The position numbers and the translations under genes were made by a program. A DNA stretch of 64,000 nt from Brevundimonas sp. (GTDB lineage Bacteria > Pseudomonadota > Alphaproteobacteria > Caulobacterales > Caulobacteraceae). The notes beneath the pieces were generated by a model. The model was not told the origin of the DNA. It ran no database searches and saw only the letters and a list, made by a program, of their open reading frames with translations. How positions within the stretch are numbered: the stretch's first letter is position 1; the number at the start of each line of letters is the position of its first letter. Location: contig NZ_JACESA010000003.1 of the NCBI RefSeq assembly GCF_013912065.1, forward strand, positions 162,255 through 226,254, written 5' to 3'. Below are positions 8,826 to 17,440 of this stretch, piece after piece.

Positions 8826-8855
8826 CGCTACGTTTGTAACGCTACATGCGTAGCG
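8826..8855. promoter_or_regulatory. Probable BlaI operator (two overlapping palindromes)
   Basis: CGCTAC-ATGC-GTAGCG at 8840-8855 is a perfect 6-bp-arm palindrome. It shares its left edge with a second, imperfect one at 8826-8841 (CGCTAC-GTTT-GTAACG). BlaI-type repressors bind TAC/GTA-armed dyads, and the site sits immediately upstream of the repressor gene on the minus strand. Confidence 0.65.
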
Positions 8856-8901
8856 GATTGCGTCGGGAATGAGGCGCGAAGATGAACTCGCCGTAGGGTG
8901 T

Positions 8902-9072
8902 TTTCGTCATTCCGGGTGTAGGGCCGCTTGGCCCGAAGACCCGGAACCCAGCGGCGCGCGAGAGCGCGAACCTGTCGCGGACTCGGTGTTCAAACAGTGT
9001 GCGGCGGATAGATTTCGCCTTCGGCGCCGCTGGGTTCCGGGTCTCCGCTGCGCTTCGCCCGGAATGACGAAA
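8902..9072. repeat. Long inverted-repeat element (171 bp)
   Basis: Outer arms TTTCGTCATTCCGGG (8902-8916) and CCCGGAATGACGAAA (9058-9072) are perfect complements. Inside them a second pair of 20-bp arms at 8938-8957 and 9024-9043 is also a near-perfect complement. The centre has no coding potential. It looks like a dispersed non-coding hairpin element, and it fills the gap between the divergent blaI side and the convergent end of the oxidoreductase gene. Confidence 0.75.
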
Positions 9073-9084
9073 GTGGAAGGGGGC

Positions 9085-10122
9085 TTAGAGAGTGATCTCC
9101 CGCCCCTCGGCGGCGCTGCGCAGGCCCGCGTCGAGGACGCGCATCACGGTCAGGGCCTGATCGGCGGTCACGGGCGGAGGCCCCTTGCCTGAAATGGCGT
9201 CCCGGACGGCGGCGTAGAAGGCGGGATAGTCGCCGCGTTCCGGCGTCGGCGTGGTGAGGACGATTTCGCCGTCGATCTGTTTCGTCAGGACGCCGGGCGA
9301 CGGGTCCAGGCCCCAGTCGGCGTCGCCGGGACGCAGGCCGGCCTTGGACTGGCCCTCCTGGGCGTCCAGCCCGTGTTTGACGAAACTGCCGCCCGTGCCG
9401 TGAACCCCGTAGCGAAGGCTGGATTCGGCCGCCAGATGGCCGGCGTTCAGGATCACCCTCAGACGGTCGTAGCGCAGCAGGACGTGGGCGTAGTCGATGG
9501 CCGTCGCGCCCCGCCGCTGGGCCTGCAGGTCGGCGTATACCCCCAGCGGCGGGCCGAACAACTGCACCGCCTGATCGATCAGGTGCGGCCCCAGGTCGGC
9601 CCAGACGCCGCCGTCGCGCCTGTCCTTCCAGCGGTCGGTCACGGCCGGGCGGAACCGGTCGTAATGGCTTTCGAACACGGCGACCTCGCCCAGTTCGCCC
9701 TCGGCGATCAGGCGGCGCAGGGTCAGGAAGTCGGCGTCCCAGCGGCGGTTCTGGAAGACGCTGAACACGCCGGTCGCGCTCGCTGCGACTTCCGCCACCG
9801 CCTCGGCCTCGGCCAGGGTCGCGGCGAAGGGCTTGTCCACCACCACCGACTTTCCGGCCTTCAACGCCGCGATCGACTGTTCGGCGTGCAGGGCGTCGGG
9901 CGTGGCGACGACGATCAGGCCGATGTCCGCGCGCCCCAGGGCGGCGCCCAGATCGGGCAGGACCTCGACGTCCGGCAGGTCGGCGTGGACCGCCTCGGGC
10001 CGGGACGAGACCACGGCGGTCAGGGCCAGGCCCGGCGTCGCGGCGATCAGGGGGGCGTGGAAGGTCTGTCCCGCCAGGCCATAGCCCACGACGGCGACGC
10101 CGATCGGATCATCTGAGGTCAT
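9085..10122 (-). CDS. Gfo/Idh/MocA family NAD(P)-dependent oxidoreductase
   Basis: A 345-residue protein. ATG 10122 has a GGAGG ribosome site (CCTCC at 10131-10135 on the plus strand). The Rossmann start is VAVVGYGLAGQTFHAPLIAA, and the family lysine motif appears as VVDKPFA near residue 97. The C-terminal substrate domain carries GGVWADLGPHLIDQ, with the conserved D..H pattern of sugar or inositol dehydrogenases. The closest general type is the YdgJ/YhhX-like group. The substrate cannot be told from sequence. It stands alone, with the ScfR regulator just upstream on the same strand. Confidence 0.88.
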   Translation of the reverse strand: MTSDDPIGVAVVGYGLAGQTFHAPLIAATPGLALTAVVSSRPEAVHADLPDVEVLPDLGAALGRADIGLIVVATPDALHAEQSIAALKAGKSVVVDKPFAATLAEAEAVAEVAASATGVFSVFQNRRWDADFLTLRRLIAEGELGEVAVFESHYDRFRPAVTDRWKDRRDGGVWADLGPHLIDQAVQLFGPPLGVYADLQAQRRGATAIDYAHVLLRYDRLRVILNAGHLAAESSLRYGVHGTGGSFVKHGLDAQEGQSKAGLRPGDADWGLDPSPGVLTKQIDGEIVLTTPTPERGDYPAFYAAVRDAISGKGPPPVTADQALTVMRVLDAGLRSAAEGREITL

Positions 10123-10170
10123 GCACCGATCCTCCCGCCTCGGCGCCGGCTTGTCGAGGCGCAAGATAGG

Positions 10171-11601
10171 TCAGTAACGATCCGTGCGCTGGCCCTCCAG
10201 CACATAGGGCACGATCCCGCGCTCGTTCTCGGGCACATGCAGGGCGCGGTCGATGGGCGGGAAGGCGCGCTGGGTGCAGTCGGTGCGCTCGCAGATGCGG
10301 CAGCTGACGCCGATCCGCGCGGCGGGCCCGTTCAGGTCCAGTCCGGCGGCATAGACCAGCGACCCGGCGTGTTCGATCTCGCACCCCAGCGACAGGGCGT
10401 AGCGGCGGTCGTTGGCCAGGTAGGAGCCGCTGGGCTTGGATACGCTCTTGGCCACGGAGATGTAGCGCGACCCGTCCGGCATCTCGGCCAGCTGCACGTC
10501 GATCCGGTCCGGGGCGGCGAAGGCTTCGTGGACGTTCCACAGGGGGCAGGCGCCGCCGAACCGGGCGAACTGGAACCGGGTGGCGCTGTGGCGTTTGGTG
10601 ATGTTCCCGGCCATGTCCACGCGGGCGAAATAAAAGGGCACGCCCCTCCAGCCCGGCCGTTGCAGCGTCGACAGGCGGTGGCAGACCTGTTCGAAACTGG
10701 CCTGGAACCGGGTGCGCAGCCGGTCGATGTCGTGCTTCTCCGCCCGCGCCGCCTCCAGGAAGGCGCGATAGGGCAGCAGCAGCGCCCCTGCGGCGTAGTT
10801 GGCCAGGCCGACGCGGGCGACGTCGCGCGCCGCCTCGGTGCGGAAGGCGGCCTGGTCCAGTTCCGCCTCGATCAGGTCGCGGAACGACAGCAGGGCCAGC
10901 TGGTGCGCCAGCTGGAACGACCGGGTCGCCCCCGGCTGCCAGGCGTCGATATACAGAACCCGCGCGGCGGGGTCATAGCGACGCAGCGCCGTCTGGTCCG
11001 CCACATTGGACACCCGCACCCCATGGATCTCGGCCAGGGCGGCTTCCAGCGTCCGTTCGATCTGGCCGTCGTCGCGGCGGGGCAGGGCGGCGGCCAGGGC
11101 CTCGGCCGCCGTGTCCAGGGCGTCGATATAGTTGTCGCGGTAATGGAAGAAGTCGCGCACCTCCTCATAGGGCAGCAGGGCCAGGCTGGCGCCCCGCTCG
11201 TCCCGGCCCAGGGTGTCGTCCAGCGCCTTCACCCGCTCGTCCAGCCGGCGGAAGGTCTGGTGCAGGGCCAGGAACTGGCGGGCCAGCCGCGGGGTGTTGG
11301 CCACCGCCTGTTTCAACTCGGCGGCCGTCGGCGGTTCTGCCTGTCCGGCGATGTCTGTCGTCGCCTCGCGCAGGTCGGCGATCAGCCGGGCGTCGCCTTC
11401 CAGGTCGAACAGGCTGGCGTCGATATGGAAGGCGCGGGTCAGGGCGATCAGAACCCGCGCCGTCGCCGGCCTCTGGTTCGTCTCCAACTGCGACAGATAC
11501 GAAGGCGACAGGCCCAGCCGCTCGGCGCAGGCCTCCAGCGTCCAGCCGCGCGCTTCGCGCAGCGTCCGCAGCTTGGTCCCCAGAAAGAGCTTCTCAGCCA
11601 T
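10171..11601 (-). CDS. pccR: ScfR family regulator of propionyl-CoA carboxylase (PccR-like)
   Basis: A 476-residue XRE regulator. ATG 11601 is chosen over an upstream in-frame TTG. The HTH occupies about residues 8-62 ([19 protein letters not shown]). It is followed by a long middle region of the ImmA/IrrE (DUF955) type and a C-terminal DUF2083-type region with the cysteine cluster CRICERTDC. This architecture is the short-chain fatty acyl-CoA regulator family (PccR, RamB, MccR), which senses acyl-CoA. It is divergent from pccB, and TTTGC-core repeats fill the gap, so control of propionate genes and of itself is the straightforward reading. It is a paralogue of the regulator at 40749-42194. 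Confidence 0.85.
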   Translation of the reverse strand: MAEKLFLGTKLRTLREARGWTLEACAERLGLSPSYLSQLETNQRPATARVLIALTRAFHIDASLFDLEGDARLIADLREATTDIAGQAEPPTAAELKQAVANTPRLARQFLALHQTFRRLDERVKALDDTLGRDERGASLALLPYEEVRDFFHYRDNYIDALDTAAEALAAALPRRDDGQIERTLEAALAEIHGVRVSNVADQTALRRYDPAARVLYIDAWQPGATRSFQLAHQLALLSFRDLIEAELDQAAFRTEAARDVARVGLANYAAGALLLPYRAFLEAARAEKHDIDRLRTRFQASFEQVCHRLSTLQRPGWRGVPFYFARVDMAGNITKRHSATRFQFARFGGACPLWNVHEAFAAPDRIDVQLAEMPDGSRYISVAKSVSKPSGSYLANDRRYALSLGCEIEHAGSLVYAAGLDLNGPAARIGVSCRICERTDCTQRAFPPIDRALHVPENERGIVPYVLEGQRTDRY

Positions 11602-11630
11602 TCGCAACTTTGCTGTTCAAGCGGATAAGG

Positions 11631-11687
11631 TTTGCAAGCCCACGCAGCTCCACACTTTTTGCGAAGTTGCGTTTGCGTATTTGCGAT
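11631..11687 (+). promoter_or_regulatory. TTTGCGAA-type repeats, likely PccR operator upstream of pccB
   Basis: Direct copies of a TTTGCGAA-like octamer occur at 11631-11638 (TTTGCAAG), 11658-11665 (TTTGCGAA), 11672-11679 (TTTGCGTA) and 11680-11687 (TTTGCGAT). A reverse copy lies near 11601-11608. PccR of Rhodobacter is known to bind paired TTTGCAAA boxes, so these are the obvious binding sites in the gap between pccR and pccB. Which copies are occupied is not known. Confidence 0.65.
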
Positions 11688-11732
11688 GAAGGCGCCACGC
11701 CTTCCCCTACGAACAAGAGGCGTAAACCCATC

Positions 11733-13268
11733 ATGACTCAAGCCATCCTTGAAGAACTGGAGCGTCGTCGCGCCGCCGCCAAACTGGGCGGTGGGGAAAA
11801 GCGTATCGCCGCCCAGCACGCCAAGGGCAAGCTGACCGCGCGCGAACGTATCGACGTCCTGCTGGACGAGGGCTCCTTCGAGGAGACCGACATGTTCGTC
11901 GAACACCGCAGCCACGACTTCGGCATGCAGGATCAGCGCATCCCCGGCGACGGCGTCGTCACCGGGCGCGGGACCATCGGCGGACGTCTGGTCTATGTCT
12001 TCTCCAAGGATTTCACCGTCTTCGGCGGTTCGCTGTCGGGCGCCCACGCGGCCAAGATCGTCAAGCTGCAGAAGATGGCCCTGACCACCGGCGCGCCGAT
12101 CATCGGCCTGTTCGACGCCGGCGGCGCGCGCATCCAGGAAGGGGTCGAAAGCCTGGCCGGTTACGCCGACATCTTCCTGCAGAACACCCTGGCCAGCGGC
12201 GTCATCCCCCAGATCAGCGTGATCATGGGGCCGTGCGCGGGCGGCGACGTCTATTCGCCCGCCATCACTGACTTCATCTTCATGGTGAAGGACACCTCCT
12301 ACATGTACGTGACCGGCCCCGACGTGGTGAAGACCGTCACCAACGAGGTCGTAAGCCACGAGGACCTGGGCGGCGCCCGCGTCCATGCGGGCAAGTCCGG
12401 CGTCGCCGACGGCGCCTTCGAGAACGATCTGGAGGCCCTCAGCGAGGTCCGCCGCCTGATCGGCTTCCTGCCCCTGTCGAACCGCGAGAAGCCGCCGCTG
12501 CGCGACTCCTATGACGAGCCGGAGCGGGACGAGCCGTCGCTGGACACATTAGTCCCGGCCAATCCGAACCAGCCCTATGACATGAAGGAGCTGATCCTGA
12601 AGGTGGTCGACGAGTCCGACTTCTTCGAGATCGGCGCCGATTTCGCCCGCAACATCGTCTGCGGCTTCGGCCGGCTGGAAGGCCAGACCGTCGGCATCGT
12701 CGCCAACCAACCCCAGGTGCTGGCGGGCGTGCTGGACATCGATTCAAGCCGCAAGGCCGCGCGTTTTGTCCGCTTCTGCGACGCCTTCGACATTCCCCTG
12801 GTCACATTCGTCGACGTGCCGGGCTTCATGCCGGGCACGAAACAGGAGTACGGCGGCCTGATCAAACACGGCGCCAAGCTGCTGTTCGCCTATGCCGAGG
12901 CGACGGTGCCGAAACTGACCGTCATCACGCGCAAGGCCTATGGCGGCGCCTATGACGTGATGAGCTCCAAACACCTGCGCGGCGACGTCAACTACGCCTG
13001 GCCCACCGCCGAGATCGCGGTCATGGGCGCCAAGGGCGCGGTCGAGATCATCTTCCGCAAGGAGGCCGGCGATCCGGCGGCCCTGGCGGCGCGCGAAGCC
13101 GAATACAAGGACCGGTTCGCCAATCCGTTCGTGGCGGCGGGGCTGGGCTACATCGACGACGTCATCATGCCGCACGGGACGCGGCGGCGGCTGGTGAAGG
13201 CGCTGCGGACGCTGAAGAACAAGGTCCAGGAGAACCCCTGGAAGAAGCACGATAATATTCCGTTGTGA
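11733..13268 (+). CDS. pccB: Propionyl-CoA carboxylase beta subunit (carboxyltransferase)
   Basis: A 511-residue carboxyltransferase, full length for the family. ATG 11733 has AAGAGG 14 bp upstream, and the frame upstream of it is not protein-like. Both crotonase-fold halves are present: the acyl-CoA half with [16 protein letters not shown] and [15 protein letters not shown], and the carboxybiotin half with [13 protein letters not shown] and [10 protein letters not shown]. It moves CO2 from biotin on PccA to propionyl-CoA to give methylmalonyl-CoA. It is divergent from pccR and separated from pccA by a GIY-YIG gene and two hairpin repeats, so pccB and pccA are probably not one tight operon. 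Confidence 0.95.
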   Translation: MTQAILEELERRRAAAKLGGGEKRIAAQHAKGKLTARERIDVLLDEGSFEETDMFVEHRSHDFGMQDQRIPGDGVVTGRGTIGGRLVYVFSKDFTVFGGSLSGAHAAKIVKLQKMALTTGAPIIGLFDAGGARIQEGVESLAGYADIFLQNTLASGVIPQISVIMGPCAGGDVYSPAITDFIFMVKDTSYMYVTGPDVVKTVTNEVVSHEDLGGARVHAGKSGVADGAFENDLEALSEVRRLIGFLPLSNREKPPLRDSYDEPERDEPSLDTLVPANPNQPYDMKELILKVVDESDFFEIGADFARNIVCGFGRLEGQTVGIVANQPQVLAGVLDIDSSRKAARFVRFCDAFDIPLVTFVDVPGFMPGTKQEYGGLIKHGAKLLFAYAEATVPKLTVITRKAYGGAYDVMSSKHLRGDVNYAWPTAEIAVMGAKGAVEIIFRKEAGDPAALAAREAEYKDRFANPFVAAGLGYIDDVIMPHGTRRRLVKALRTLKNKVQENPWKKHDNIPL

Positions 13269-13296
13269 TGTCGGTTTTGATGCTTCCCCATAGTTC

Positions 13297-13398
13297 GTCA
13301 TCCTCGGGCTTGTCCCGAGGATCCATACGCTCGGTGCGGGAAGGTGCGCACCGTCCTCGACTGAGTCTATGGATCCTAGGCACAAGGCCTAGGATGAC
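13297..13398. repeat. Double-hairpin dispersed repeat, copy A
   Basis: A 102-bp element bounded by GTCATCCTCGGGCTTGTCCC at the left and a right end reading CCTAGGCACAAGGCCTAGG then ATGAC. Each end folds on itself (CCTCGGG/CCCGAGG and CCTAGGC/GCCTAGG), and the two ends also pair through GGATCCATA/TATGGATCC. It lies immediately after pccB. Near-identical ends occur at 13801-13902 and 23261-23363. Confidence 0.85.
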
Positions 13399-13417
13399 GG
13401 GGAAGGAGGAGCGTGCG

Positions 13418-13780
13418 TCACGTCTCCTCGGGCGGCGTCCAGTTGCGGTAGACCTCTGTGTCGGGCTCGGCGCCTGTCGACCGCACCAGGCCGGTGAACA
13501 GGTCGTCCCAATGCGGGTTGGTGCGTTCGATCAGGTTCGCCTTCCAGTCACGGGGCCAGCGTTTCAGCGACTTCTCGCGCTGGATCGCGCCGACGATGGT
13601 GTCGTGGAATTCGTACCAGACCAGGCGTTTCAGGCTGAAGGTCTTGGTGAAGCCGTCGATGAGGCCCGCCCTGTGCTCGCCGACGCGCGTGACAAGTCGG
13701 CTGCTGACGCCGGTGTAGATCACGCCGTGTTTGCGGTTGGTCATCATGTAGCAGCCGATCAAGCTGTCGCGGCCGACCAT
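13418..13780 (-). CDS. GIY-YIG nuclease superfamily protein
   Basis: A 120-residue single-domain protein of the UvrC-N/YhbQ-like type. ATG 13780 follows a GGGGGAGA ribosome site. The GIY-YIG core is modified to GCYMMTN...GVIYTGVS, with the expected arginine in RVGEHRAG, the KRLVWYE strand and the catalytic-region glutamate in AIQREKSLK. The C-terminus NPHWDDLF is typical of the group. It lies on the minus strand between pccB and pccA, bracketed on both sides by copies of the same hairpin repeat, which suggests insertion into the locus. The cellular role of these stand-alone proteins is unclear. Confidence 0.88.
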   Translation of the reverse strand: MVGRDSLIGCYMMTNRKHGVIYTGVSSRLVTRVGEHRAGLIDGFTKTFSLKRLVWYEFHDTIVGAIQREKSLKRWPRDWKANLIERTNPHWDDLFTGLVRSTGAEPDTEVYRNWTPPEET

Positions 13781-13800
13781 TTGTTTCTCCCCCAACCCGC

Positions 13801-13902
13801 GTCATCCTCGGGCTTGTCCCGAGGATCCATACGCCCGGTATCGGCCGGGACGCTCCGTCTTCGGCGGAGTCTATGGATCCTAGGCACAAGGCCTAGGATG
13901 AC
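13801..13902. repeat. Double-hairpin dispersed repeat, copy B
   Basis: 102 bp with the same ends and the same orientation as copy A; only the middle (about 35 bp) differs. It abuts the pccA start, ending 18 bp before its ATG, so pccA must be translated from a leader containing this structure unless transcription starts inside it. Confidence 0.85.
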
Positions 13903-13920
13903 GGCAGAGGAAATCTAACC

Positions 13921-15900
13921 ATGTTCTCCAAAATCCTCATCGCCAACCGGGGCGAGATCGCGGTTCGGATCATCAAGACCTGCCGCCGCATGGGCATCAA
14001 AACCGTGCAGGTCTATTCCGAGGCCGACGCCGGGTCGTTGGCGGTCGAGATGGCCGACGAGGCGGTGCTGATCGGGCCGGCGCCGGCGGCGCAGTCCTAT
14101 CTGCTGGCGGACAAGATCGTCGAGGCGGTGCGCCAGACGGGGGCGCAGGCCGTGCATCCGGGCTTCGGCTTCCTGTCGGAGAACGCCGGGTTCGCGCGGC
14201 GGCTGAGGGACGAGGGGATCGCCTTCATCGGCCCGAACCCCGAGGCCATCGAGGCCATGGGCGACAAGATCAGCTCCAAGAAGCTGGCGGCCGAGGCGGG
14301 GGTCTCGACCGTGCCGGGGCATATGGGGCTGATCGAGACGCCGGAAGAGGCGGTCAGGATCGCCAACGAAATCGGCTATCCGATCATGATCAAGGCAAGC
14401 GCCGGCGGCGGCGGCAAGGGCATTCGCGTGGCCCATTCGGACGCCGACATGGCCGAGGGGTTTGCGGCGGTGAAGGCCGAGGCGCTGAACGCCTTCGGCG
14501 ACGACCGGGTCTTCCTGGAGAAGTTCATTGTCGACCCGCGTCACATCGAGATCCAGGTGCTCGGCGACAAGCACGGCCACGTCGTCCACCTGTTCGAGCG
14601 CGAATGTTCGATCCAGCGCCGCAATCAGAAGGTCATCGAGGAGGCGCCCTCGCCCCTGCTGGACGAGGCCACCCGCGCCGCCATGGGGGCCCAGGCCGTC
14701 GCCCTGGCGAAGGCCGTGAACTATGACAGCGCCGGCACGGTCGAGTTCGTCGCCGGTCAGGACAAGAGCTTCTACTTCCTGGAGATGAACACCCGGCTGC
14801 AGGTCGAGCATCCGGTGACGGAGCTGATCACCGGCGTCGATCTGGTCGAACAGATGATCCGCTCGGCCTGGGGCGAGACCCTGGCCTTCGAACAGAAGGA
14901 CCTGAAGATCGACGGCTGGGCCATCGAGAGCCGCATCTACGCCGAAGACCCCTATCGCGGCTTCCTGCCCTCGATCGGCCGCCTGGTCCGCTACGAACAG
15001 CCCGAAGAGGGCGAGCAGGACGGCTATGTGGTCAGGAACGATTCCGGGGTCCGCGAGGGCGACGAGATCAGCATGTTCTACGACCCCATGATCGCCAAAC
15101 TGTGCGCCTGGGGCGATACGCGCGAGGCGGCCGTGACCGGCATGGCCCGCGCTCTGGAGGACACCCACCTGTCGGGCCTGGGCCATAATGTGCCCTTCTT
15201 GGCGGCGGTGATGGACCAGGACCGGTTCAAGTCGGGGAACCTGTCGACCGCCTATATCAAGGACGAATTCCCGGACGGCTTCCACGGGCTGAGGCCGTCG
15301 GTCGAACAGGAACGCATCCTGATCGCCTCGGCCATGGCCATGAACGAGATCGTCGCCGAACAGGACGGCGACCCGTCGGACCGCACCGACTGGATCGTGA
15401 TGATCGACAAGACCCCGCACGGCGTCGGCCTGTCCTATGACGCGGACGAGGCCATGATCCTGACCCTGACGGGCGGGGGCGACATCCGCCTGTCCGACAT
15501 CGACTGGCGGCCCGGCCTGGCCCAGTTCCGCGCCGAACTGGACGGCGAGCCCTTCACCGCCGAGGTCAAGCGCGCCCCCGACGGCTTCGACATCCGCCAC
15601 CGCGCGGCCAAGGCTCGCGTGCGGGTGCTGCGGCCCCATGTCGCCGAACTTTACGCCCGCCTGCCGGAGAAGATCGCGGCCGATACGTCCAAACTGGTGT
15701 TGTCGCCTATGCCGGGTCTGGTGGTGTCGATCCCGGTGGTGGTGGGCCAGGAGGTCAAGACCGGCGAAACCGTCGCGATCATCGAGGCCATGAAGATGCA
15801 GAACATCCTGAAGGCCGAGCGCGACGGGGTGGTGAAGGCCGTGGGGGCCAAGGACGGCGATCCGGTGGCGGCTGACGACGTGCTGGTGGAGTTCGGGTGA
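13921..15900 (+). CDS. pccA: Propionyl-CoA carboxylase alpha subunit (biotin carboxylase/BCCP)
   Basis: A 659-residue protein. The biotin carboxylase domain begins with FSKILIANRGEIAVRIIKTC and has the ATP-grasp glycine loop KASAGGGGKGIRV and the EMNTRLQVEHPVTE signature. A middle BT-type linker domain follows, and the C-terminal biotinyl domain carries EAMKM with Lys625 as the biotin site. It carboxylates biotin with bicarbonate and ATP and works with PccB. ATG 13921 has AGAGGAAAT upstream, within bases next to the hairpin repeat. Methylmalonyl-CoA mutase genes follow after a second type of repeat. Confidence 0.96.
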   Translation: MFSKILIANRGEIAVRIIKTCRRMGIKTVQVYSEADAGSLAVEMADEAVLIGPAPAAQSYLLADKIVEAVRQTGAQAVHPGFGFLSENAGFARRLRDEGIAFIGPNPEAIEAMGDKISSKKLAAEAGVSTVPGHMGLIETPEEAVRIANEIGYPIMIKASAGGGGKGIRVAHSDADMAEGFAAVKAEALNAFGDDRVFLEKFIVDPRHIEIQVLGDKHGHVVHLFERECSIQRRNQKVIEEAPSPLLDEATRAAMGAQAVALAKAVNYDSAGTVEFVAGQDKSFYFLEMNTRLQVEHPVTELITGVDLVEQMIRSAWGETLAFEQKDLKIDGWAIESRIYAEDPYRGFLPSIGRLVRYEQPEEGEQDGYVVRNDSGVREGDEISMFYDPMIAKLCAWGDTREAAVTGMARALEDTHLSGLGHNVPFLAAVMDQDRFKSGNLSTAYIKDEFPDGFHGLRPSVEQERILIASAMAMNEIVAEQDGDPSDRTDWIVMIDKTPHGVGLSYDADEAMILTLTGGGDIRLSDIDWRPGLAQFRAELDGEPFTAEVKRAPDGFDIRHRAAKARVRVLRPHVAELYARLPEKIAADTSKLVLSPMPGLVVSIPVVVGQEVKTGETVAIIEAMKMQNILKAERDGVVKAVGAKDGDPVAADDVLVEFG

Positions 15901-15907
15901 TGCGGCA

Positions 15908-16034
15908 GAGCCCCTCCGTCTCGCCGCTGCGCGTCGATCCACCTCCCCATTTCATGGGGAGGAGACAGGGGGGTGATGCGTCTCCTCCCCGCTTTGCGGG
16001 GAGGGGGACCGCGAAGCGGTGGAGGGGTTCTTTA
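15908..16034. repeat. GC-rich inverted-repeat element, copy 1
   Basis: An element of about 127 bp between pccA and the mutase gene. It begins with AGCCCCTCCGTCTCGCC and ends with the partner GGTGGAGGGGTTCTTT. Internally it has the hairpins CCTCCCCATTTCATGGGGAGG and CCTCCCCGCTTTGCGGGGAGG. The same motifs (TCTCCTCCCCG, GGAGGGGGACCGC and GGAGGGGTTCTT) recur at 24454, 27378 and 49713. Confidence 0.8.
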
Positions 16035-16060
16035 CGCCGCACGGACGGGGCGGATCGCGC

Positions 16061-17440
16061 ATGAGCTTCCACGCCCCTACCCCCCTCGAATGGCGCGAGG
16101 CGGCCCAGAAGGCGCTGAAGGACCGACCGATCGAGTCGCTGATGCATCTCGACGCGGACCAGCTTGTCACCCGCCCCCTCTACGCCGCCGCCACCGGCGT
16201 CCAGCCGATCTTCGCCCCACGCCCGTCCGACTCCGAAGGTCGGGCCTGGGACCTGCGCACCCTGGTCGAGGGCGATGATCCCGAGGCGGTCAACGCCGCC
16301 GTCCTGACCGACCTTCAGGAAGGCGCCGCCTCGGTGGTGCTGAAGGGGCGGGTGCTGGCGGATTCCACCGCCCTGGGTCGGGCGCTGGAGGGTGTCGCGC
16401 TGGAACTGGCGCCGGTCGCCCTGGACGCCGGGATCGACGGGTCGGACGCCGCCGACGCCCTGGCCGTCGCAGCCAAGGGTTCGCCCCGCGCGCAGCTTCG
16501 CTTTCACATGGACCCGGTCTCGGCCTTCGCCCAGGCGGGCGGATCGCCGCGTCCGGTCGAGGATCATCTGGCCCAGGCCGCCGAAACGGCGGCGCGCCAT
16601 GCGGGGGTCTATCCCGAGGCGAGCTTCTTCATGGCCAGCGGCCGGGCGGCGCACGAGGCCGGCGGATCGGCGGCCCAGGAACTGGCCTTCGCCGCCGCCA
16701 GCGCCGTCGCCCATGCGAAGGCGGCGGTTGCGGCCGGGATGCCGGTCGAGGCGGCGCTGACGGGCACAGTCGTCGGCCTGTCGGTCGATGCGGAATATTT
16801 CGACAGCCTGGCCAAACTCAGGGCCATGCGCCTGATCTGGTCCAGCCTGACGAAGGCGTTCGGCGTCGAGACGCCGGCCGTGATCGAGGCGCGGTCGTCG
16901 CGGCGGATGCTGTCGGCGCGCGATCCCTGGCCCAATCTGCTGCGGCTGACGGCGGCGGGCTTCGCCGGCGCCGTGGGCGGGGCGGACGCAGTGTTGCTGG
17001 ACGGCTTCACCCGCGCCTCGGGCCGGTCCGACGCCTTCGCCCGGCGTCAGGCCAGGAACACCCAGCTGGTCCTGATGGAGGAGGCCAACCTGGGCCGGGT
17101 CGACGATCCCGCCGCCGGAAGCTGGTATCTGGACGCCCGCACCCGCGATCTGGCCGAGGCGGGCTGGGCCGAGTTCCAGATGATCGAGGCCGAGGGCGGT
17201 CTGGTCGAGGCCCTGAAGGGCTCGGTCATCCAGCCCCGCATCGCCCGCGCCCGCGCGGTGCGTGAAGCCGCGTTGGCGAACGGTGCGGCCCAGATCATCG
17301 GCGTGACGAAATATGTCGATGCGGACGTGCGTTCCGCTCCAGTTGAGGCGACCGAAGCCGCGCCTTCGGCGGTCGAACGGGTCTGCGAGCCACTGACGTC
17401 CATACGCTTCGCCGCGGCCTTCGAGGAGGCAGGCCAATGA
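16061..17440 (+). CDS. mutA: Methylmalonyl-CoA mutase small (beta) subunit
   Basis: A 459-residue protein from ATG 16061; the frame continues upstream into the repeat element, which I do not count. It has the mutase TIM-barrel landmarks ([20 protein letters not shown], and [27 protein letters not shown], quoted in part) but not the cobalamin motif DxHxxG, as expected for the non-catalytic small subunit. It is shorter than classical small subunits of about 620 residues and lacks their degenerate B12 domain. Its stop overlaps the start of the large subunit (ATGA), so the two are translated together in equal amounts. Confidence 0.88.
   Translation: MSFHAPTPLEWREAAQKALKDRPIESLMHLDADQLVTRPLYAAATGVQPIFAPRPSDSEGRAWDLRTLVEGDDPEAVNAAVLTDLQEGAASVVLKGRVLADSTALGRALEGVALELAPVALDAGIDGSDAADALAVAAKGSPRAQLRFHMDPVSAFAQAGGSPRPVEDHLAQAAETAARHAGVYPEASFFMASGRAAHEAGGSAAQELAFAAASAVAHAKAAVAAGMPVEAALTGTVVGLSVDAEYFDSLAKLRAMRLIWSSLTKAFGVETPAVIEARSSRRMLSARDPWPNLLRLTAAGFAGAVGGADAVLLDGFTRASGRSDAFARRQARNTQLVLMEEANLGRVDDPAAGSWYLDARTRDLAEAGWAEFQMIEAEGGLVEALKGSVIQPRIARARAVREAALANGAAQIIGVTKYVDADVRSAPVEATEAAPSAVERVCEPLTSIRFAAAFEEAGQ

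Noticed and set aside
13915-15942. 675-codon open frame antisense to pccA
   Set aside because: Same reason: the plus strand encodes a complete biotin carboxylase, and the antisense product has no recognisable motif.
16019-16060. Upstream start for the mutase small subunit
   Set aside because: It would translate part of the hairpin repeat; ATG 16061 gives the expected N-terminus.
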